A stretch of DNA of 64,000 nucleotides, taken from positions 11,626,028-11,690,027 of the forward strand of contig NC_049981.1 in the NCBI RefSeq assembly GCF_000003815.2. Direction: 5' to 3'. The notes beneath the pieces are model-generated. The model did no database searches. It saw only the letters and a list, made by a program, of their open reading frames with translations, and had not been told where the DNA came from. Source of the stretch: Branchiostoma floridae. Taxonomy: Eukaryota; Chordata; Leptocardii; Amphioxiformes; Branchiostomatidae. Below are positions 60,101-64,000 of this stretch, piece by piece. The translations under genes and the position numbers were made by a program. Every line of letters starts with the position of its first letter. Positions within the stretch are counted from its first letter, which is position 1.

Positions 60101-62891
60101 AAGGAAAACCCTTTTGGGCCTGCTTCCCTCAAAGAGGTTGAAGAAAGCAGTCAGTATCCAGCTCTTGATATTTTCAGCTTTGATCCGATGCACACAGTAG
60201 ACTACAGGCAAGAAGAAGAAAAATCAAAGTTTACATCCACGGAGATTGTCACTGGAGACGCCTTTGTGCCAGGGGAGCCTGAAGAAGACCAGAAGGTATA
60301 TTCTTTCGGAGATGTTAACACAGAACAGTTTGCAGAGGAACTCTCCTCACAGATTGTAGGTTCTGGATTGTCCGAGTCTATCCAAGAAGCAAAGACAGTG
60401 GAGAAGCAGCCAAGTTTAGAGGAAGAAAGCACTGAGAGGTTTGCAGAGAACCTGACGACAGACGTTCTCCGTAAGGCTGTCATGGCATCCCTGAAAACTG
60501 CTGAGTCAATTGAGCAAGCTATTGAGACTCAGGACACACATGAGAGCTTTGCAGAAGACACGCTCGAACTCCCAAGCCCCATCACAGAGGAGCACTCTGA
60601 TATCGATACCCAGGCAGCAGAAGAGTTTGCTGAGATGCTGACAAACCAGGTCATGAAGGATGCAACAAACAAGGATCAGGCCGCCACTGCAGTTGCCGAA
60701 CGCCTTACGAAGATTGCCTTTGAGCAGGCTGCAAGGGAAGGACTGGAACTGGAACAGTTTGCAGAGAACGTCACAAGCGCCGTGTTGCAGCAGGCTGTAA
60801 CGACGGACAGTGGCGAAACTGCAGACGTCCAGATCCAAGATCTAACCCCACGGTCGCAAGACAACACCATGGAGTCTTTTGCAGCTGTGGGAGAGTCTCT
60901 TGCAGCGGTGCAAACGGCAATGAGGGCAACTCTGCAAACAGCGGAGTCGATTGACGTGGCTATCAGCAAAACAGAAGCAAAGGAGGCGTTTGCCAGGGGT
61001 TTCTCACAGTTACAGGATAGTGAAGAAGAGCTGTCCAGCCCCTTGTCTGATGGCTACCCAGCCATGGATAGCTCCACGACTGATGACACCTCCACCACGT
61101 TCAGTGTCAGCAGTACGCCTCAGCTCACGTCTCCTGAAACACCAGTCAAAGCGTTTCCCGATCTCAGCGGGCCCTGGCAGGAATCCGACCAGGTGGAACT
61201 GGTTGGTACCAGGGAAGAACCGGATGGAAATAGCGAAGATCTTAACGCTGAGACAAGTGAGCAACTGCCTACAAGTGGAGAGATTGTAGAGGATCTGTTT
61301 GGATTTGGAGACAAAACAACAAAGATAGAAACCATACAAGAGCCAGCTGTTATTGTTGAAGGAACTGTGGCAATGGCTACGGGGGTAGAAGAGATGCAGG
61401 GAGCAGTAGGAGGTGTCGGGATTCTTGAAGTTCCCACGGTCAGCGTACAAAAAGCCAGTCCCATCCACACTCCGACAGACCATGACCTGGCCTATATACC
61501 GAGGGAGCTACGGGAGTCTGTCGCAGAAACTGGTGAAGCTGAACAGTTACCAGGGGTGAGAAGTCCTTTATGTTACATGGTATATTACCTTCTACATTAC
61601 GTATGGTGTGCTTCTTTGTTTAGATATGAAATATTTTTGTAGTTTTGTAGTGATATTGCAAAATATCAGTTCTCAAAATTTACTTACAGTGACCAAAAAA
61701 ATTACTTTAAAAACTTGATGAAGTATAACATAAACAGACTTATCAGTAGTTTTATAGACAGGTACATGTAGGAACATGTAATTTGAAATAATACTTTGCT
61801 TTGAGTTTTCCAAAACTTTAAATTTTCTAAGTACAGTATGTCTTTGTAACGTTTGTTTCTTCCTATTCAGGAGCCACTGATGTCATCATCCCCCAAGACA
61901 TCAGTAATGAGTCACCCCCTGGCTGGGTCAGCACCTCCTACTCCTGAACACACAGCACAAGCAGGTGGGAACTGTTACCTTTATTTGTAGTCAGAATGTC
62001 ATTACAGGTCAAACCCAACATGATGCATACATAAGGCCCCAGGAAGGGGTAGCCTGGATGGGTAGCCAGCCCAGCCCAGCCGCTCAGCCTTTTCTGTAAA
62101 CCCGAACCCGAGTTATATCTAAAGTTAAGTCAAATCTGTATATTGCCACATGGCATCACATCTGTAAAGAATGGGTTTATCATTTAAAACATGATGGTAC
62201 TGAGGAGGGCAGGAAGTCCACCCCAGTGTCACTGACCCTGCCAATCAAACAGACATCACTGTCGCTCGACTGAGATGGAACTTTATGCTGCCCCAGAGTT
62301 CCCAGTACTGAGAAGGAAGTTAGATCAATATCAGTGCTATTCTGTCTGGAAATATTTAGACAACAGGGTTGTATTTTTTATGGACCATAGCGCAATAGCT
62401 AGAGTCTATAGTGCTATTTCTAGATTTTTATTGCAAATTCTTCCTTTTTGAACTGTTAAGTCATAATCGAGCTTCAAAAACATGATAAATTTTTCATGTT
62501 TTGCAAACTTGGCCTTCATCCAGCCACATCTCCAAGGAGACACCAACATATGATCCATGCATGCTATATGCACGATACACCGCGCACAAGGGGATAGTTT
62601 AATCAGAAGATTCTCTCTGTAAAACACTGTAAGACATATCTTGTTAGAGACTGCAGGTTATAACAGCAGAGTGGTTTTGTCTGAAAAGAATATTTAACAT
62701 CAGACTTCCTCATGACTTTGATGTACAGTGAATACTGAAATCAGTCCCTTCCAGACCATTGTGTGAGTCAGATAACAATAAGCAGCTTCCTGTCTTTCCT
62801 ACCCAGAGTCTTCCGGGCGCAGGGAACGCTCCAGCCACGTGATGGAGGGGGTCGCAGTGCAGGAGGAGTGGCAAGACGATGAACTTCCAGG
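42143..62891 (+). CDS. PRUNE2: PRUNE2-like protein: DHH phosphoesterase plus BNIP2-homology region (3' end outside window)
   Basis: Nine exons are visible: 42143-42178, 49398-49502, 49754-50153, 51158-51313, 53863-53957, 56746-56904, 57299-61555, 61871-61964 and 62807-62891. They encode at least 1795 residues. Residues 1-380 match the prune/PPX1 family of DHH phosphoesterases, which hydrolyse short polyphosphates or nucleotides: [12 protein letters not shown] (N27, D31), L-V-D-H-N (112-114), I-D-H-H (133-135), I-L-V-D-T-V-N (D186), a DHHA2-like domain and S-R-K-K-V-L-P. A very long acidic region follows, then M-E-G-V and E-E-W-Q-D-D-E-L-P, which matches the N-terminus of BNIP2. In vertebrates the PRUNE2 chain ends in a BCH domain; that part must lie to the right. 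The ATG at 42143 gives M-E-E-F-L-Q, matching the prune start. Confidence 0.85.
43142..43383 (+). mobile_element. tRNA-derived SINE
   Basis: The head has an A-box-like GTGGTTAAGG and B-box-like GTGTTCGAATAAATCC. The body has CCTTGGGAAAGGCACTT and TTTCCTCA...AGTGAGG. The tail ends in an A-rich run near 43371-43382. The body is shared with the element at 55045. Confidence 0.6.
45690..45795 (-). mobile_element. tRNA-derived SINE head, minus strand
   Basis: On the minus strand it reads AGTCCAGTGGTTAAGTGACC (A-box-like), then GAGTTCAAATCCCAGC (B-box-like) about 55 bases later. It does not fold as an intact tRNA that I can see. Confidence 0.5.
47843..47861. repeat. Long G homopolymer
   Basis: A run of about 19 G lies on the + strand. 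With a run of 9 C near 47389, the region could form quadruplex DNA or be an assembly-difficult site. Confidence 0.6.
49129..49288. mobile_element. MITE, CTCCAAGCAGAGGTT family
   Basis: The left end is CTCCAATTCAAGCAGAGGTTTGG and the right end the complement, CGAACCTCTGCTTGGAGG. GATCACTTTC flanks it on both sides (49119-49128 and 49289-49298). It shares ends with the palindrome at 9533. Confidence 0.7.
49398..49502 (+). CDS. PRUNE2: PRUNE2-like exon 2: DHH motif I
   Basis: It encodes [20 protein letters not shown], then [18 protein letters not shown] is the prune-type metal-binding motif. It is phase 0 at both ends. Confidence 0.9.
49754..50153 (+). CDS. PRUNE2: PRUNE2-like exon 3: DHH motifs II and III
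   Basis: This 400-bp exon is phase 0 in, 1 out. It encodes [29 protein letters not shown] and [12 protein letters not shown], all colinear with human PRUNE1. The acceptor is TTTTTTTTCCAG. Confidence 0.92.
50154..51157. other. PRUNE2-like intron 3
   Basis: AT-rich intron without a feature I can support. Confidence 0.5.
51158..51313 (+). CDS. PRUNE2: PRUNE2-like exon 4: motif IV
   Basis: It encodes G-T-I-L-V-D-T-V-N, with the fourth catalytic Asp (D186), then K-D-E-D-I-L and Q-E-A-K-F-D-I-S. It is phase 1 at both ends. The acceptor is CCACTGCAG. Confidence 0.9.
51314..53862. other. PRUNE2-like intron 4 with a degenerate MITE
   Basis: About 52790-52970 looks like a worn copy of the CCGCGAAC element at 15329 (AATTTAAAACCACTGC, then GGCATTTACAGTA). 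A tRNA-like segment lies at 53647. No exon was seen. Confidence 0.4.
53647..53711 (+). pseudogene. tRNA-like pseudogene (Ser-like)
   Basis: GATTTGAAATC resembles a Ser(UGA) anticodon loop. CCGGGTTCGATCCCGG is a good T-arm with B-box. The acceptor stem halves do not pair and the anticodon stem is poor, so it is not a functional tRNA by my reading. Confidence 0.4.
53863..53957 (+). CDS. PRUNE2: PRUNE2-like exon 5: DHHA2-like part
   Basis: It encodes [13 protein letters not shown], then [11 protein letters not shown]. This is colinear with the L-R-K-D and A-I-S region of PRUNE1. Phase 1 in, 0 out. Confidence 0.88.
53958..56745. other. PRUNE2-like intron 5
   Basis: It contains the SINE at 55045 and a degenerate CCGCGAAC-type element end near 55900-56000. 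The rest has nothing I can support. Confidence 0.45.
55045..55250 (+). mobile_element. tRNA-derived SINE
   Basis: The head has GTGGCTAAGGC (A-box) and CGGGTTCGAATCCTGG (B-box). The body has CCTTGCGAAAGGCACTT and TTTCCTCACTCCACCCAGG, shared with the element at 43142. GGTGGAAGGAGAGG-like sequence follows. No perfect flanking repeat was identified. Confidence 0.65.
56746..56904 (+). CDS. PRUNE2: PRUNE2-like exon 6: DHHA2-like part
   Basis: It encodes E-L-L-D-K-P-N-V-I, then [11 protein letters not shown] and R-Q-L-A-V-Y, colinear with V-L-V-A-M-T-I and R-Q-L-A-I-F in PRUNE1. It is phase 0 at both ends. The donor is AGG|GTGAGG. Confidence 0.88.
57299..61555 (+). CDS. PRUNE2: PRUNE2-like exon 7: giant acidic exon (4257 bp)
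   Basis: The first ~60 residues complete the prune domain (R-A-Y-H-Q-G-N, then S-R-K-K-V-L-P-I-L). The remaining ~1360 residues are acidic and Ser/Thr-rich, probably disordered. Contents in order: NPF and DPF motifs (58235-58744), a 48-residue tandem repeat (59126-59704), an acidic run (about 59960-60000), two more NPF motifs (60065 and 60107), and repeated FAE-type helices (60326-60990). Vertebrate PRUNE2 also has one very large internal exon. The acceptor is GTTTTTACAG and the donor CCAGGG|GTGAGA, phase 0. Confidence 0.88.
58235..60115 (+). other. PRUNE2: NPF/DPF motif cluster within the giant exon
   Basis: NPF codons start at 58235, 58370, 58652, 58736, 60065 and 60107; an NPY is near 58505. 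DPF codons start at 58277, 58295, 58316 and 58577. NPF is the EH-domain ligand and DPF binds the AP-2 alpha appendage, as known from epsin, Eps15 and Dab2. The context is disordered and acidic, as in those adaptors. Confidence 0.6.
59126..59704 (+). repeat. PRUNE2: Coding tandem repeat, 144 bp / 48 residues, four copies
   Basis: Copies start at 59126, 59270, 59414 and 59558. Each reads I-T-E-T-(W/S)-P-D-(G/S)[12 protein letters not shown], then E-Y-R-S-A-T-E-S and S-V-T-Q-S-E-S-E. Copies 2 and 3 appear to differ at a single base. Copy 4 carries one extra codon. Confidence 0.9.
60326..60990 (+). repeat. PRUNE2: Repeated FAE-x-L amphipathic helices
   Basis: [10 protein letters not shown] (60329), [10 protein letters not shown] (about 60439), [20 protein letters not shown] and [10 protein letters not shown] share one pattern. 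A second repeat is [11 protein letters not shown] / [11 protein letters not shown], each followed by an E-x-F-A. The helices have the spacing of PKA-anchoring helices, but none matches the strict consensus throughout. Confidence 0.55.
61871..61964 (+). CDS. PRUNE2: PRUNE2-like exon 8: linker
   Basis: It encodes [11 protein letters not shown], then [10 protein letters not shown]. Phase 0 in, 1 out. The acceptor is TCCTATTCAG. Confidence 0.75.
62807..62891 (+). CDS. PRUNE2: PRUNE2-like exon 9: start of BNIP2-homology region
   Basis: It encodes E-S-S-G-R-R-E-R, then [16 protein letters not shown] and P. This matches the BNIP2 N-terminus (M-E-G-V, E-E-W-Q-D). Phase 1 in, 2 out. The donor is CCAGG|GTAAGG. 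The in-frame ATG in M-E-G-V could serve as an internal start for a short BNIP2-like product. Confidence 0.82.
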
Positions 62892-64000
62892 GTAAGGCAG
62901 TCCTGCATCTTTAACATCTTCGCTGTGATTCTTAATTCATGTCTTTTGTTGTGGTGAATTTAGATGTATGTTCAGTGTCTTCCAATGTGTTGCAACAGTT
63001 GTTTCACTTTAGTTACTGTGGAGTTATAAAGATATGGCAAAGTCTTCATTCTGAGTTCAAATGCCCCAACCATGGTGAACTTAACTGAAATATGTGATTG
63101 CTACAAAATTCATGCTTTGCCATTTCTATCATTCACTACTTTTTATTTGTTTTTGTTTATATTTCAACTTTGTCATAATTTTATATTATACAATGTGCAG
63201 GACAGCACTAACAGGACACACAAAGCTTTGTTATCGTGATGATATATACAAATATGATATAATATGTGGACCACAAATAATGATACCACTAGCAAAAGCA
63301 TAAACCTAAGCATTCTTGAATCAGTGTTAAGTGCATAGCCAATTTCTCTCTGCAATGTATTTTAAACTTCAATAAATTTTAGAATCAGGATGTTGTAGAA
63401 ATGCACAAAATTCATGTAGGTGACTGACAACATGTTATTCTTAGAAGTTAGAAAACATAGTCTGTTAAAATAGTATAACTTTTATTTTTAAGAATTAGTG
63501 CAGACCTTGAAGTTAATATGGAGAGCAACGTTTATCAATAAATGATTTAAGTGCCAAGAAACTTCTATCAACTTGACACGGCCCATACATGTATAAGAGC
63601 TCAGTTCACGTCGTGCCTAGCATTCTTCATAATCCTCTTTTATTGATGCCCTGTCTGACATGACAGTCACTGTGACATAGTCTTGTGACAGCATCTATAC
63701 TTATTTATTAGTTCTTAAATTGGAACAGTGTCTCTTATAGTCTTTGCTAGCGTGTGACCCACTGCATACTGACAGGGTCTTCAGTAATACATTATGTCGA
63801 CTTGAATCAATGTTGAGGACTGAATGACACAGTTGTGACGTCAGCAGGCTCTGATTAGTTGCCATGGCAACAGATGATGTCCGTTGTGTCCATGGAGGTC
63901 TCTGCCGAGAAATTGCTGGGCTGTTTCTGGTAACGACGTTGTTGTGTGACGTGAAATAATCCCTCCCACTGTGGTTTTAATATTTTATGACTCAAAGATA
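62892..64000. other. PRUNE2-like intron 9, running off the window
   Basis: No further exon with BNIP2 similarity was found. The next exon, expected to start with the acidic P-L-P-E-D-like segment, must be outside. Confidence 0.4.

Noticed and set aside
57472-61483. Many antisense and shifted open frames over the giant exon
   Set aside because: These are shadows of the 4257-bp coding exon; none has splice context or a motif.

Overview
This is eukaryotic DNA with many introns, almost certainly from an amphioxus-like invertebrate chordate (Branchiostoma type). I infer this from the intron density, an AT-leaning intronic background, CR1-like LINE tails, tRNA-derived SINEs, many small palindromic elements, and two recognisable chordate gene families. 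No search was run. Exons were built by hand from GT/AG splice sites, reading-frame phase and protein-family knowledge.

Layout, all genes on the + strand. (1) 1-2968: the last two coding exons of a gene entering from the left, encoding the C-terminus of a BCH/Sec14-like (CRAL-TRIO) protein of the BNIP2/caytaxin/ARHGAP1 class. Upstream sequence is a diverged direct duplication. (2) 3-17.4 kb: about 14 kb with no convincing coding gene, rich in repeats. These include a 120-bp near-perfect palindrome, a ~262-bp tandem array, a 1.19-kb element with a 6-bp target duplication, and several MITEs. (3) 17.5-39.9 kb: a 27-coding-exon gene whose exons join without a phase conflict into a 1683-residue protein. 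Its order is RING, B-box 1, B-box 2, coiled coil, COS-like box, FN3, then a Ser/Ala and Pro-rich linker, Ig, FN3, Ig, Ig, FN3, Ig, FN3, basic linker, Ig and a basic tail. This is a class-I TRIM front end with a titin/obscurin-style Ig/FN3 array where a SPRY domain would normally sit. (4) 40-64 kb: the 5' part of a PRUNE2-type gene, with a DHH phosphoesterase domain spread over exons 1-7, a 4.26-kb acidic exon, and then the BNIP2-homology start. It runs off the right edge before its expected BCH domain.

The best candidate for an undescribed system is the TRIM-Ig/FN3 protein: a predicted ubiquitin ligase built onto a cytoskeletal Ig/FN3 scaffold. Its array boundaries are all phase 1, the signature of exon shuffling. 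The PRUNE2-like gene is the second focus. Its giant exon carries NPF and DPF endocytic-type motifs, a 48-residue tandem repeat, repeated FAE-type amphipathic helices, and possibly an alternative hydrophobic N-terminus from an upstream exon. Nothing in the sequence shows that the three genes work together, although the two flanking genes both belong to BCH-associated families.
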